Origin: Bombyx mori
Taxonomy: Eukaryota > Arthropoda > Insecta > Lepidoptera > Bombycidae
Assembly (NCBI RefSeq): GCF_030269925.1
Contig: NC_085135.1
Coordinates: 9,486,753 to 9,550,752, forward strand
Length of the DNA: 64,000 nucleotides
Direction: 5' to 3'
In this document: piece after piece, positions 36,928-47,523 of the stretch
Position numbering within the stretch: position 1 is the first letter of the stretch
Layout: the number at the start of each line of letters is the position of its first letter
The notes under the pieces: generated by a model
The model's database searches: none
What the model was told of the DNA's origin: nothing
What the model saw: the letters and a program-made list of their open reading frames with translations, nothing else
Made by a program: the position numbers and the translations under genes

Positions 36928-37799
36928 ATGACTACACCGACTTCCCACGCTCCACCGATGCCGCCATCAGAAGTCATGGCGATGTCCCTATCATCCCGCA
37001 TCCCTGAATTTTGGACAGACCAACCTCGCGCTTGGTTCATCAGGGTAGAAGCCATACTAGCACCTCAGAAGATGGGGGATGAAAGCAAGTTCGACTTAGT
37101 CGTCTCAAAACTACCAAAAGAAGTAATCATACAGATCACAGACTTCATAAGCAAGCCACCGGATGCCAACAAATTTCAAGCGCTGAAAGGTAAACCTCCT
37201 AACACTATACGAGGACTCCAAAGCGAGGCAAATAGAAAAACTGATAGGAGAGATGGAGTTGGGAGACCAAAAACCCTCTCAGCTACTACACTGCATGCGA
37301 GACCTGGCCCGAGACAAGATTCCGGACGACACGTTAAGTGTTATGGCAAGGACACCTTCCATCGACTGTTCGAGCCGTGCTGACAGTAACAGAGACCAAA
37401 GACTTCGACAACCTGGCGATGATTGCAGACAATGTTGCGGATGTCACACGCGCCAGCCACGTTTCAACAATAGTTCAGAAATCACCATCACGAGCGGAGA
37501 GAACGCAGGCACCCAGCAAGACCAGTATAGCAAGCATAACGGCCGAACTAGCGAAAATCAATGCTAGACTGAGCAACATTGAGCGTTCCCGATCAAGGAT
37601 ACCTACCTTACCTTCCTTACCTAAGGATGCAAACCATTTTCGGCAGCTCTCCCGCTCCAAGTCTGGAGTACGGGCTCTTGGCCCGTACTCCAGACTTGGA
37701 GCCAGTCGCCAGACTCCGCACGTAGATGCGTTTCACCCTGCGCGTGGAAACAAAGAGAAGACAAGATGGACAACCGGAAGCAGAGCGACGGCCAGATGA
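36928..37799 (+). pseudogene. Outer gypsy gag, two frameshifts
   Basis: The ATG at 36928 gives MTTPTSHAPPMPPSE, then IPEFWTDQPRAWFIRVEAIL and VVSKLPKEVI, the CsRn1-type gag start (compare PEMWFSQIEMQF in the inner gypsy). The frame shifts near 37195 and again near 37345; the later parts are ELGDQKPSQLLHCMRDLAR and LPSTVRAVLTVTETKDFDNL. A basic RS-rich stretch follows, then a perfect inverted repeat (37654-37702) and a stop at 37797-37799. No CCHC knuckle was seen. Gag would form the particle; this copy cannot. Confidence 0.82.
37654..37702. repeat. Perfect 22-bp inverted repeat with 5-base loop
   Basis: Arms 37654-37675 and 37681-37702 are exact reverse complements (first arm begins gctccaagtctggag), with the loop tcttg between. 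It lies inside the outer gypsy gag and keeps the frame open. Confidence 0.95.
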
Positions 37800-37904
37800 G
37801 CAACACTAACTACTCGAAGTCGGAAAACTAGACAGCGGGATGCAGCCTTCGGCGGAGGCCGGCACCGTCATCCCATGCAGCCGCTTATCAGTAATGGACT
37901 TCAA

Positions 37905-38732
37905 TTCCGGACTTCGATTTTTGGTGAATACAGGTGCGAACGTATATATAAGATATATATATACGTTCGTATATATAAGATATATAAGACCTTAATAAGA
38001 CCTACCGTCTTGTATGGATCAGCTTGTTGGACCACTAAAGTGGCGGATGAAAGGCGATTGCATGCAGCAGAGATGCGAATGTTGCGATGGATGTGTGGAG
38101 TAACGAGAATTGATAGAATACGGAATGAATATGTTAGAAGAAGTCTGAAAGTGGCACCTGTGACAGAGAAGCTGAGGAGTGCGCGTTTAGGATGGTATGG
38201 ACATGTGATGAGACGAAATGAAAATGAGGTTGGTAAGAGAGTGTTAACTATGAATGTGGAAGGATATAGAGGAAGAGGTAGACCTAAGAAGAAATGGATC
38301 GATTGTGTGAAAGACGATATGGGTAAGAGGGGAGTGAGCGAAGAAATGGCATATGATAGAAGAGTATGGAAGGAGAAAACATGTTACGCCGACCCCAGGT
38401 GACTGGGAGAAGGGCAGGATAATGATGACAGGTGCGAACGTATCAGTTTTACGGGTAACACACAAGCTATTTAGAAATTTAAAACCCTCAGACTATAAGT
38501 TATATGCAGCTAATGGTACTGAAATTTCAACTTATGGTGTAACTGTACTTACTTTAGTACTTTACTTTAGTACTGAACTTTAAACTTCGTAGACCGTACC
38601 GTTAGGATTTTATTGTAGCAGACATCAAACAACCGATTTCGGGTGCCGATTTTTTGACGCATCATAAAATATTAGTCGACATGCATAGACGTAAGCTTAT
38701 AGATCAAGTTACCGGGTTGAACATATTAGCAC
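37905..38732 (+). pseudogene. Outer gypsy protease region, split and mutated
   Basis: Before the RTE tail the frame reads LRFLVNTGAN and continues after it (38444 on) with VSVLRVTHKLFRNL, so the tail cut the protease near its active site. The active-site triad reads N-T-G where retropepsins need D-T-G, so the enzyme would be dead even without the insertion. Further on, a short tandem duplication (tactttagtactttactttag, about 38550-38575) shifts the frame, and KILVDMHRRKLID marks the end of the protease before the inner gypsy at 38733. Confidence 0.78.
37946..38427 (+). mobile_element. 5'-truncated RTE-type LINE tail
   Basis: A 482-bp insertion between two copies of acaggtgcgaacgtat (37930-37945 and 38428-38443). 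It opens with a TA-rich palindromic stretch and then encodes the end of an RTE protein: RPTVLYGSACWTTK, LHAAEMRMLRWMCGVTRIDR, RLGWYGHVMRR and GRGRPKKKWIDCVKDDM, ending at 38402 with 25 bases of 3' UTR. The 5' truncation and target duplication are normal for LINE insertion. Confidence 0.92.
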
Positions 38733-39077
38733 TGTGGCGACTCACGTACCCGCCACTACTTGGGCAACCGCCTTACAATATGACAAAATCGCTGTCACCT
38801 ATGAATTCAGGCAATCATCTATTATTGTTGTTCAACACTTCGGAATCTTAAGAAACTGCGGGCAGTACTTATCGATATTTGTTGTGCTACCCATCGTTCG
38901 TGTCAGTGCCTTTACTACTCCTATATGTTATTTCTTTATCGTACCACTCCTATCATAGTTTGTTTGTGAATATTACTATCTTCAATAAACTATTCAAATA
39001 CTCACTGTGTAAACCATCCTTCGTGTCAGCGCCTACCTAATACAGTTAGAAGCAGAACTACTACAACTGCATCTACA
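38733..39077 (+). repeat. Inner gypsy 5' LTR
   Basis: 345 bp, tgtggcgactcacgtaccc to actgcatctaca. It contains AATAAA (in cttcaataaactattc). It differs from the 3' copy at gtcacc/gtcgcc and at two sites in ctcctatatg/cttctgtatg. Confidence 0.93.
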
Positions 39078-39078
39078 G

Positions 39079-39094
39079 TGGTGACCCTCGACAG
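39079..39094 (+). other. Primer-binding site of the inner gypsy
   Basis: tggtgaccctcgacag lies one base after the 5' LTR. Its first nine bases match the tRNA-Trp 3' end complement used by CsRn1/Kabuki elements. Confidence 0.65.
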
Positions 39095-39235
39095 CAAGAA
39101 GAACCGAAGATAAGTGGATCATATGTAAAATTAATTATCGTATACATTATCGTTTTCGGCTATAACATGTTTGTTCAACAAGGTAGAAGCAAAATATTTT
39201 TAACCGGTGGTCCAAGTCATACGTAGTGAGCGTGT

Positions 39236-40084
39236 TTGAATATTTATCCGGTATGGCCCAAAAAGAAGATCCAAAGATGTCTCAAGAAATCTACAGAGTT
39301 GGTGCGCATTCCGCCATTCTGCTCAGAGGACCCAGAAATGTGGTTTAGCCAGATAGAGATGCAATTTAAGCTCTCAGGGATATCAGTGGACGATACTAAG
39401 TTTGCGTATATGTCAGCGAACCTGGAACCACAATATGCCAAGGAGGTGAGAGACATCATAACTAAACCGCCAGCTTCAAATAAATACGAGAAACTCAAAA
39501 CAGAGCTGATCAAGCGACTATCAATATCACAGGAGAAGCGTGTAAGACAACTTCTCATGCACGAAGAACTCGGAGATCAGAAACCGTCTCAGTTTCTACG
39601 TCACTTGATAAGTCTAGCTGGTTCAGACGTTCCATCTGATTTTATAATAACCATCTGGACCAGTCGTCTGCCTGTGAACGTGCAAACAGCAGTCGGTACG
39701 ATTAAAGGATCGTCAATGGAGAAGCTGAGTGACTTGGCAGATGTCGTATATGAGATGGCCCCAACAGTACCACAGGTGGCAAGCGCGTCTTCCCAAGCCC
39801 AAGGCAAAGAGCAAGGCAATCCGACGATGAGTGAGATGGCCCAGCAAATCAATTCACTGACACAACAAATCAGCATGCTCTCTAAACAGGTGGCTGGAAG
39901 AAGCCGTTCAAGAAATAGATCTAGGCGCCGCTGGAACGGTCGTTCTCAAAGTCGCTCCAAGCCTAGACAGCCACCCGCAGATCACCCTTACTGTTTCTAC
40001 CACTTTACTTATGGGACAAAAGCTTATAAGTGCAAACAGCCATGCAGTTTCGGGTCGGAAAACTCCTGGGGCGGTCGGAAGTAG
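39236..40084 (+). CDS. Inner gypsy gag
   Basis: A 282-codon frame. The first residues up to about 20 look poor and the true start may lie elsewhere. It contains RIPPFCSEDPEMWFSQIEMQF, ISGIS-like capsid sequence, ELGDQKPSQFLRHLI, and a glutamine-rich helix (MAQQINSLTQQISMLSKQ). A strongly basic RS stretch (GRSRSRNRSRRRWNGRSQSRSK) comes before a cysteine/histidine region at the end (YCFYHFTYGTKAYKCKQPC). It should form the virus-like particle and bind RNA. The end overlaps the pol frame, which lies in the -1 phase, as expected for frameshifted gag-pol. Confidence 0.82.
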   Translation: MNIYPVWPKKKIQRCLKKSTELVRIPPFCSEDPEMWFSQIEMQFKLSGISVDDTKFAYMSANLEPQYAKEVRDIITKPPASNKYEKLKTELIKRLSISQEKRVRQLLMHEELGDQKPSQFLRHLISLAGSDVPSDFIITIWTSRLPVNVQTAVGTIKGSSMEKLSDLADVVYEMAPTVPQVASASSQAQGKEQGNPTMSEMAQQINSLTQQISMLSKQVAGRSRSRNRSRRRWNGRSQSRSKPRQPPADHPYCFYHFTYGTKAYKCKQPCSFGSENSWGGRK

Positions 40085-43000
40085 CGGCCAACGACTGCCC
40101 ACATTCTTCAGGCCGTCTTTTTATCACCGACCGTACTTCAAAAATGCAGTTCCTAGTGGACACTGGTTCCGATCTGTGTGTTTTTCCACGGTCGGATGTG
40201 AAGGCGCCCTGTACCAAGTCGAAATATGATCTCGTAGCCGCGAATAATTCTATTATACACACTTATGGCCCTGTAACTCTTCATTTAGACTTTGGACTAA
40301 GAAGAGCCTTCGCGTGGAAATTCACTGTTGCAGACGTTTCTAAGCCCATAATCGGAGTGGATTTCTTGTCTTACTACAACTTACTCGTCGATTGTTGAAA
40401 ACAGCGTATTATTGATGGCATCACTTCTCTGTCTGCAGTCGCGACATCTATCGGGATGACTAAAGACCTTCCTTCTGTCAAAGCCGTCACTGGTGAAACT
40501 GACTTCCACGATATTCTGCGAGAGTTCCCAGAAATCACAAGGCCAGCAGGTATGCTCTCTACCACATTTAAGCATAACACCGTCCATCATATCAGAACTA
40601 CACCGGGACCTCCAGTTGCTTGCAAGCCTTTGGATTCAGCACGCATGCAAGCCGCGAAGAAAGAGTTCGAGGATATGTTGGTAAGCGGCGTAGCCCGGCG
40701 TTCGGAGAGTGCGTGGTCTTCTGCTCTGCACTTGGTGAAGAAGAAAGATGACGGATGGCGTCCTTGTGGCGATTACCGATCACTGAATGCGAGGACGATA
40801 CCTGATAGGTATCCAATACGCCACATCCATGACTTCTCACAACTTTCTGGATGTTCCGTCTTTTCTAAAATTGATTTGGTGAAGGCTTATCATCAGATAG
40901 CCGTGAATCCTGAGGATATACCTAAAACAGCCATCACTACTCCTTTTGGACTTTAAGAATTTCCATTTATGACCTTTGGTTTGAGGAATGCCGCTCATAC
41001 ATTCTAAAGGTTCATAGATGAGGTGCTACTAGGCCTCGACTTCACCTACGGATATATTGATGATATATTATTGTTTTCTTCATCGCTAGAGGAACATAAG
41101 TGTCATCTACGTCAACTCTTTGATCGTCTCCGGCAGTATGGCATTCTGGTGAACACAACAAAATGTACTTTTGGTCAATCGGTCGTGGAATTCCTGAGAT
41201 ATGAAGTATCTGCTACAGGTACTAAACCATTGGACACTAAAGTCCAAGCTATCCAGGAATTTGCTGCTCCTAAAACTGTGAAAGAGCTCCGAAGATTCCT
41301 AGGCATGCTTAATTTTTCTCGCGGACTGGGTGGGCCGCGACCGCGGATGCCTCACCTTCCGGCTGACGCAAATGTTGACCGGCCATGGTTGTTTTGGCCG
41401 GTACCTTTTCAAAATAGCCGGAAGGGAACCGACGGCGCAGTGCCACCACTGCGCTGACCGCGACGAGGATGACACAGCGGAACATACATTGGCGCGTTGC
41501 TCTGGATTTGACGAGCAACGCGCCGCCCTCGTCGCGGTCATAGGAGAGGACCTCTCGCTGCCGCGCGTCGTGGCTACGATGCTCGGCAGCGACGCGTCCT
41601 GGAAGGCGATGCTCGACTTCTGCGAGTCCACCATCTCGCAGAAGGAGGCGGCGGAGCGAGAGAGGGAGAGCTCTTCCCTTTCCGCACCGATCCGTCGCCG
41701 TCGAGCCGGGGGCCGGAGGCGGGAATACGCCCGTACGTCCCGGCCCCTGTAGGTAGCGGCCTCCCCCCGGTGAAGGTCAAGGGGCGACCTGAGGGGGTGA
41801 GGCCGCGCGGCGCGCTACCAGCACTCTAGCGCGCTGCCGTGGAGTGATTAGAGCGACCGGTCGACGGTGTATCGCGTCCCGACCCGGCAGGCTGGTTCTG
41901 GTCCAGCGGGGTATTCCGGGACACCAGCGGCACCGTCTGGGCGGCCCGACGGGCTGCCGTACCGAGACGGCCGACGTTTCAGAGCCTTCGATTCGCCTCG
42001 AAGGCTCCGTCGGCTGGGCGTCCTTGGGGTGAGCCGCGCCGTCTGGTTGTAGTGTTGACCGCGGTAGCCCCCCTACCTCATCCGGGTTCTGATCTCGGAG
42101 GGGATCGGACGTCGGGTGTAAGAGTGCAGAGGAGTCGTTTAGTGGGTGGGCTCTAAAATCCGTGGGCCCGCGGTCTGCTCACAACACCATGCAGATCGTT
42201 GAGTCTCACATACCCCGCGCGCCCCTTTTGCGCGGGGACCTCGTAGGAGGTTCGGCCGGCTCTACCCGAAAAAAAAAAAAAAAAAAAAAAAGGCATGCTT
42301 AATTTCTACCGCCGTTTCATACCTAATGCCGCCCAGTTACAAGCTCCGTTGAACAACGCTCTGGCAGAAGTTAAAATGAAAGGTTCACATCCTGTGGATA
42401 TGGATGCAGTCATGTTAAAAGCCTTTGAGGACTGTAAAACTTCTTTATCTCAGGCAACGCTTTTGTCTCATCCGGATCCAACAGCCGATCTTGCGATTGT
42501 CACTGACGCGTCTCTCACAGCGATCGGAGCTGTTCTACAACAAAGGAGAGGTGAACATTGGGAACCACTCGGTTTCTACTCCCACAAGCTTAGTTCCACC
42601 CAATCGAAGTACAGTCCATATGATCGAGAATTACTGTCAGTTTATGAGGCAATAAAGCACTTTCGACACATGATCGAAGCGAGAAATTTCACTGTCTTCA
42701 CTGATCATAAACCGCTGACTTTTGCCTTCTCAGTAAACAGGGAGAAATGTTCACCAAGGCAATTCAGATATCTCGACTACATATCACAGTTTACTACGGA
42801 TATTAAATATATACCTGGAAAGGATAACGTAGTCGCCGACGCACTTTCTCGGGTGGATGAAGTCGCTCCATGTATCGACTATGAGCGTCTTGCACGGTCT
42901 CAGGAACAGTTTACAGAGCTGCAAGATCTTCTGCGTAATGGAAGTTCCCTGAAATTAGAAAAGTTATCTTCCGAGTATACTAGCTTACCCGTTTATTGCG

Positions 43001-44131
43001 ACACCAGTCTGCATCCTCCACGACCATTCATCACAAAAGATATGCGAAGACAAGTCTTCAACACACTGCATGGACTTCACCACCCAGGATCGTCAGCTAC
43101 AGTCCGACTGGTTGCGCAAAGATTTGTATGGCCAGGGATTCGGAAAGACTGTAGAGAGTGGTCAAGACAATGCTTAAACTGTCAGAGAAGTAAAGTCACT
43201 CGCCATACAATTTCTCCTCTTTCCTCTTTCCTTACTCCTTCGTCAAGATTCACTCATATCCATCTTGACATCGTAGGGCCTCTAAATCTGTCTGCTGGTT
43301 TCAGGTACTGCCTCACTGTCATTGACCGCTTCACCCGATGGCCTGAGGTGATACCACTCAGCGCAATTACAGCTGAAGCTTGTGCTGCCGCCCTCGTTAC
43401 GGGCTGGATTGCCAGATTTGGATGTCCACTGCGGGTAACTACCGACCGCGGTCGTCAATTTGAGAGCCACTTATTCAAAGCCATAGCTGCATTAATAGGT
43501 GCTCACCACTTCCGGACTACCGCATATCAACCCGCCGCCAACGGAATAGTCGAACGAATGCATCGCCAGTTGGAGGCAGCCATCATGTGCCATACATCTT
43601 CGCAATGGACTGAAGCACTTCCTCTCGTACTGATGGGCATGCGCAGTTCCTGGAAAGATGACATTAACGCATCCCCTGCAGAGCTGATGTACGGTGAGCC
43701 CCTCTGTCTGCCAGGTCAATTCATTTCACCAAATGAAGACTACAAAGTGTCTGACGTCACCCAGTATGCAACTCGTCTACGTGCATGCATGGCGAATTTG
43801 ACACCGAGACCGACATCCTGGCATAGCAATTCACCATTTTATATACCTCGCGATTTACATACAACCTCCCATGTTTTCATCCGACAAGATCATGTGCGTG
43901 GTTCTCTGGTACCACCATATGCTGGTCCCTTCAAGGTTGTCAAAAGGCAGCCAAAATTCTTCACTGTCGAAGTTCGAGGGAAGCTTGTAAATGTCTCCAT
44001 AGATCGACACATGACGAAGTTCCAGAAGATGTATCTCCAACCAAGCCTGTTGAAAAGACCACAAGAAGCGGCAGAAAGATTAAACTGCCTGATTACTATC
44101 GACCGTAGCCACGGTCTCGCCGGGGGAGTGA
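40030..44131 (+). pseudogene. Inner gypsy pol: protease, RT, RNase H, integrase, with three stops and an R1-like insert
   Basis: Protease MQFLVDTGSDLCVFPRSD has an intact D-T-G. Stops follow at TGA 40396-40398, TAA 40954-40956 and TAA 41005-41007, all in frame. RT has [33 protein letters not shown] and YGYIDDILLF. An R1-like tail (41316-42290) plus its duplicate adds 990 bp, a multiple of three, so the frame meets again at 42295 (MLNFYRRFIPNAA). RNase H has AIVTDASLTAIGAVL, ELLSVYEAIKHFRH and FTDHKPL. Integrase has the HHCC region (LHHPGSSATVRL to CLNCQRSK), then LDIVGPL, TTDRGRQFES and ANGIVERMHRQL. A YAGPFKVVKRQ segment near the end fits a GPY/F-type tail. Confidence 0.9.
41316..42290 (+). 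mobile_element. R1/SART-like LINE, 5'-truncated copy A, in the inner gypsy
   Basis: 975 bp from ttctcgcggactggg to a 20-plus A tail, between two copies of aggcatgcttaattt (41301-41315, 42291-42305). It carries the last part of ORF2 (41330-41750: DRGCLTFRLTQMLTGHGCFG, CHHCADRDEDDTAEHTLARC, STISQKEAAERERESS) and the 3' UTR with the hairpins described for the full copy. GC-rich against its gypsy host. Close to copy E (both read acattggcgcg where D has acgctggcgcg). Confidence 0.93.
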
Positions 44132-44476
44132 TGTGGCGACTCACGTACCCGCCACTACTTGGGCAACCGCCTTACAATATGACAAAATCGCTGTCGCCTA
44201 TGAATTCAGGCAATCATCTATTATTGTTGTTCAACACTTCGGAATCTTAAGAAACTGCGGGCAGTACTTATCGATATTTGTTGTGCTACCCATCGTTCGT
44301 GTCAGTGCCTTTACTACTTCTGTATGTTATTTCTTTATCGTACCACTCCTATCATAGTTTGTTTGTGAATATTACTATCTTCAATAAACTATTCAAATAC
44401 TCACTGTGTAAACCATCCTTCGTGTCAGCGCCTACCTAATACAGTTAGAAGCAGAACTACTACAACTGCATCTACA
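44132..44476 (+). repeat. Inner gypsy 3' LTR
   Basis: 345 bp and three differences from the 5' LTR, preceded by the purine tract ccgggggagtga and followed by the target duplication agcac (44477-44481). Confidence 0.93.
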
Positions 44477-44481
44477 AGCAC

Positions 44482-44842
44482 CAATTGTAAATATTAAGCA
44501 GTCTTCAGTGAGTTCCATTATTGAGAACCACCCTTATTATGATATATTGTGTATGTATCCTAATATCACGAAACCACCGTCCTTCAGGGAAACTCCGTCG
44601 CATAATGTTTTTCATTATATAGAAACAACTGGCCCACCCGTCTGCGCTCGTGCCAGACCCTTACCACCTGATGGGTATATAAAAGTTAAAGAGGGATTTA
44701 GGATTATGCAGGAGTTAAGGATCTGCAGGCTTTCTAAGAGCGCATGGGCTAGCCCCTTGCACGTGGTCACGAAGAAAAACTGCGAGTTGCGTCCATGTGG
44801 CGATTATCGGCAGATAAACACAGTAACTAAACCAGACCGATA
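44482..44842 (+). pseudogene. Outer gypsy RT, N-terminal part
   Basis: After the inner gypsy, the outer element continues with HPYYDILCMYPNITKPPSF, HNVFHYIETTGPPVCARARP, then LSKSAWASPLHVVTKK, LRPCGDYRQINTVTKPDRY. It stops there at the poly(T) of a minus-strand R1-like element. The parallel stretch in the inner gypsy ([20 protein letters not shown]) shows both belong to the same group. The catalytic part is missing. Confidence 0.85.
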
Positions 44843-47523
44843 TTTTTTTTTTTTTCGGGCCCGGGGCCGAACCTCCTAAGAGGTCCCCGCGCCTAGGGGG
44901 CGCGCGGGGTACGTGAGACTCAACGATCTGCAGGTGTTGAGAGCAGATCGCGGGCCCAAGAATTTTAGAGCTCACCCACTAAACGACTCCCCTGCATTCT
45001 TACACCCGACGTTCGATCTCCGTCCGGGGTCAGAACCCGTTCAGAGTAGGGGGGTTCCCGCGGTCAACACTACAACCAGACACGCGGCGCCACCCCGAGG
45101 ACGCCTGACCGACGGGTCGTCGAGGCGATAGTCGACGACCAACGACGTCGGTCTCCGCGGTACGGCGGCGCTACCAGGCCGCCCGGGCGGTGCCGCTGGT
45201 GTTCCGGGATACCCCGTTGGGCCAGAACCAGCCTGCCGGGTCGGAACGCGATACACCGCCGACCGGGTTGCTCTTCAACAGTATGTTCGGCGACGACAGC
45301 GACGACGAAAATGCGGACCGCATCGCAGTCCGCAGCCGCCGACGCGCCGTCCCGTCCTCCTCCGACCCCCGGCCCGACGGCGGCGGCACGGCGCCGAGAG
45401 GGAAGAAGAGCTCTCCCTCTCCCGTTCCGCCGCCTTCTTCTGCGAGATGGTGGACTCGCAGAAGTCGAGCATCGCCTGCCAGGACTCGTCGCTGCCGAGC
45501 ATCGTAGCTACGACGGTCGGAAGCGACAAGTCCGGTCCTATTTTTGCAACGAGGACGCGGCGCTGCTCCGCGAAAGCGGGGCAGTACGCGAGCGTGTGCT
45601 CCGCCGTGTCCTCGTTTCAGCCACTGCAGTGGTGGCACTTCGGCGTCGGCTCCCTCCGGGCGACGAGGTGCAGGTAGCGACCGAAACAGCCGTGTCCCGT
45701 GAGCACTTGCGTCGCTCGGAAGGTGAGACGTCCTCGGTCGCGATTCACCCAGTCCGAGAGGACCGGGCGGATCGCCTCGACGGTCCGTCGCCCGTAGGCG
45801 GGATCCGCCAGGCGGCGAGACCACGCCTCGAGCACGGCACGCCGAAATTGAAGCTTCTGCGCTCGAACTTCCGCCGCGCCAGGACGCGGCTCCCCCCTGG
45901 AGCGGAGATCGCATCGCCACGCGTAATCCGCAGCGAGCGCTTCCGCTTCCAGGTCCCAGGGAGGCGTCCCAGCTAGCACGCACGCCGCCTCGAACGAGAC
46001 GGTGCGATATCCACGAACCGCCCTGACCGCAATCGCGCGTTGCGGACGTCGCAACGCCGCAACGTTGTCGCGGGTCAGGGCGTGGCACCACACGGGAGCC
46101 CCGTACAGTGCCATCGACCGCACCACCCCCGTGTAGAGGCGGCGTACCACCACGTCAAGCCCCCCAACCTTCGGCAACAGCCGACTCAGCGAGCCGGCGG
46201 CCGCCATCAATCGGGGACCTAATCTCTCAAAGTGAGCGCGGAAGCTCCAACGACCGTCCAGTACGAGACCGAGGTACCGTAACCCGGTCGCCTCGATCTC
46301 GACGCGAACGCCTCCGATCACAAGGTGGGCCCCCTGAGGCGGCGCTCTCCGGGCCCCGTGAAACAACAGGGCCTGGGATTTATCGAGCGCCACCTCCAGA
46401 CCCAGCCTTCGGATCCTGCCGATGACGAAGGCCACCCCCGCGCAAGAAAGACGAGCAGACTCGCGCAAATCCTCCCCCCGGGCCACGACTAAAGTGTCGT
46501 CCGCGTAGCAAACTATACTCAGACCCGGGAGAGGAGCGCTAAGGGCGCCCCGCAGAACCCAGTCATAGCCGATGTTCCACAAGACAGGGCCAAGGACCGA
46601 CCCCTGTGGAACACCGCGCTCGACGGGGAAGCGGAGCACCGTCCCACCGTGCCCGGTGCACACGACCGATCTATCCTCGAGGTAGGACCCGATCAGCCGA
46701 CGGAGATACGCAGGGACGCCGTGATACTCCAGCGCCCTTGCGATTACCGACCAGGGCAAGGTGTTGAACGCGTTGGCGATGTCAAGGGACACCGCCAGTG
46801 CAACCCCGCCCCGGCCGACAGCTTCATCAGAGAGGGCACGCACGCGCATCACCGCGTCGATGGTCGAGCGGCCCTCCCTGAATCCGAACTGCTCCGCTGA
46901 CAGATCGGGACCCACCCCCGTCAGATGTTGGACGATGCGGGCGGCCACCACCCGCTCGAGCAGTTTTCCCGCCTCGTCCAGCAACACGATGGGACGGTAC
47001 CCCGCAGGTGAGTCCGCAGGGCGTCCCTCCTTCCTCAGCAGAACAAGTCTGCCCGTCTTCCACTGCTTCGGAAACCGTCCCGACTCGAGGCAGGCTTCAA
47101 AGAGCCGCACGAGCCGGTCCCCAAGGGCACCGAAGGCCAAATCCCAGACCCGGCCGTGAACACCGTCAGGGCCGGGGGCCGCGTCCTTCCTCCGCATCCT
47201 CCACACGGCCACACGAATCTCTTCCTCCGAGATGCTCGGAGGTACTACCTCAGCAGGGGCATCACCGCTCACGCTACCGCGTGGTGGCGCGCCCGTGGAA
47301 GGGGGCTCAAAGCCCCTCTCCATCCGCGGAAATAGCCCGGAGACAATCTCCCGCAGCTGCTGAGGCTGGAGATGCTCCGTCACCGGGAGCGCCCACGGCC
47401 GCAATTTCTTGCGGACTGTTTGGTACGGGCGCCCCCAAGGATCTTGGTCAAGCGTCTCCAGAAGCGTCTTCATGCTCTGAGACTTGGCCTCGCCGATGGC
47501 CCGCCGCAGTGCCTCCTGCTTCT
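44843..47523 (-). mobile_element. R1/SART-like LINE, 5'-truncated copy B (minus strand)
   Basis: Begins (3' end) with a T run at 44843-44855 and reaches back to 47523, where ORF2 is cut just before the stretch matching AIGEAKKQSMKTLLES of the full copy. It is a different subfamily from copies A, D and E: protein and 3' UTR differ throughout, but all hairpins remain. No convincing target duplication: the sequence beyond 47523 does not continue the gypsy, so a deletion may have followed. Confidence 0.88.
45275..47523 (-). pseudogene. R1/SART-like ORF2 (copy B): RT and C-terminal zinc region
   Basis: Minus strand. From MKTLLETLDQDPWGRPYQ (47473) the frame gives DAAPGPDGVHGRVWDLAFG, GYRPIVLLDEAGKLLERV, VSLDIANAFNTLPWSVI, VPQGSVLGPVLWNIGYDWV and IVCYADDTLVVARGEDL, all RT motifs. 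Later come LTGHGCFGRYLHLVARREP and CHHCSG, then a single TGA (45617-45619). The same frame goes on with NEDTAEHTLAYCPAF and LSLPTVVATMLGSDESWQAM to 45275. The endonuclease is absent through truncation. The TGA lies in the zinc motif, where CGA would fit. Confidence 0.88.

Larger units (their letters stand above)
38733..44476 (+). mobile_element. Inner gypsy (CsRn1/Kabuki-like) element with both LTRs
   Basis: A 5,744-bp element (4,754 bp without the R1-like insert and its duplicate) with two 345-bp LTRs (tgtggcg...ctaca) that differ at three sites, flanked by the 5-bp duplication agcac (38728-38732, 44477-44481). It has a tRNA-Trp-type primer site, gag, then pol in the -1 frame (protease, RT, RNase H, integrase), and a purine tract ccgggggagtga before the 3' LTR. 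It inserted in the outer gypsy between protease and RT. Three stops in pol and an R1-like insertion (41316-42290) disable it. Confidence 0.93.
36648..44842 (+). mobile_element. Outer gypsy (CsRn1/Kabuki-like) element, interrupted and lacking its 3' end
   Basis: Plus-strand LTR retrotransposon with a probable 5' LTR (about 36651-36866), a tRNA-Trp-type primer site, gag (36928-37799), protease (around 37905-38731) and the start of RT (44482-44842). It is broken by an RTE tail (37946-38427, 16-bp target duplication), by a whole second gypsy (38733-44476, 5-bp duplication agcac) and finally by a minus-strand R1-like element from 44843. Its RNase H, integrase and 3' LTR are not found. Frameshifts in gag and protease show it is the older of the two gypsy copies. 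Confidence 0.8.

Noticed and set aside
45171..46091. 306-codon ORF antisense region inside copy B
   Set aside because: Same strand but wrong frame to the RT; arises from GC-rich composition. The RT frame carries all motifs.
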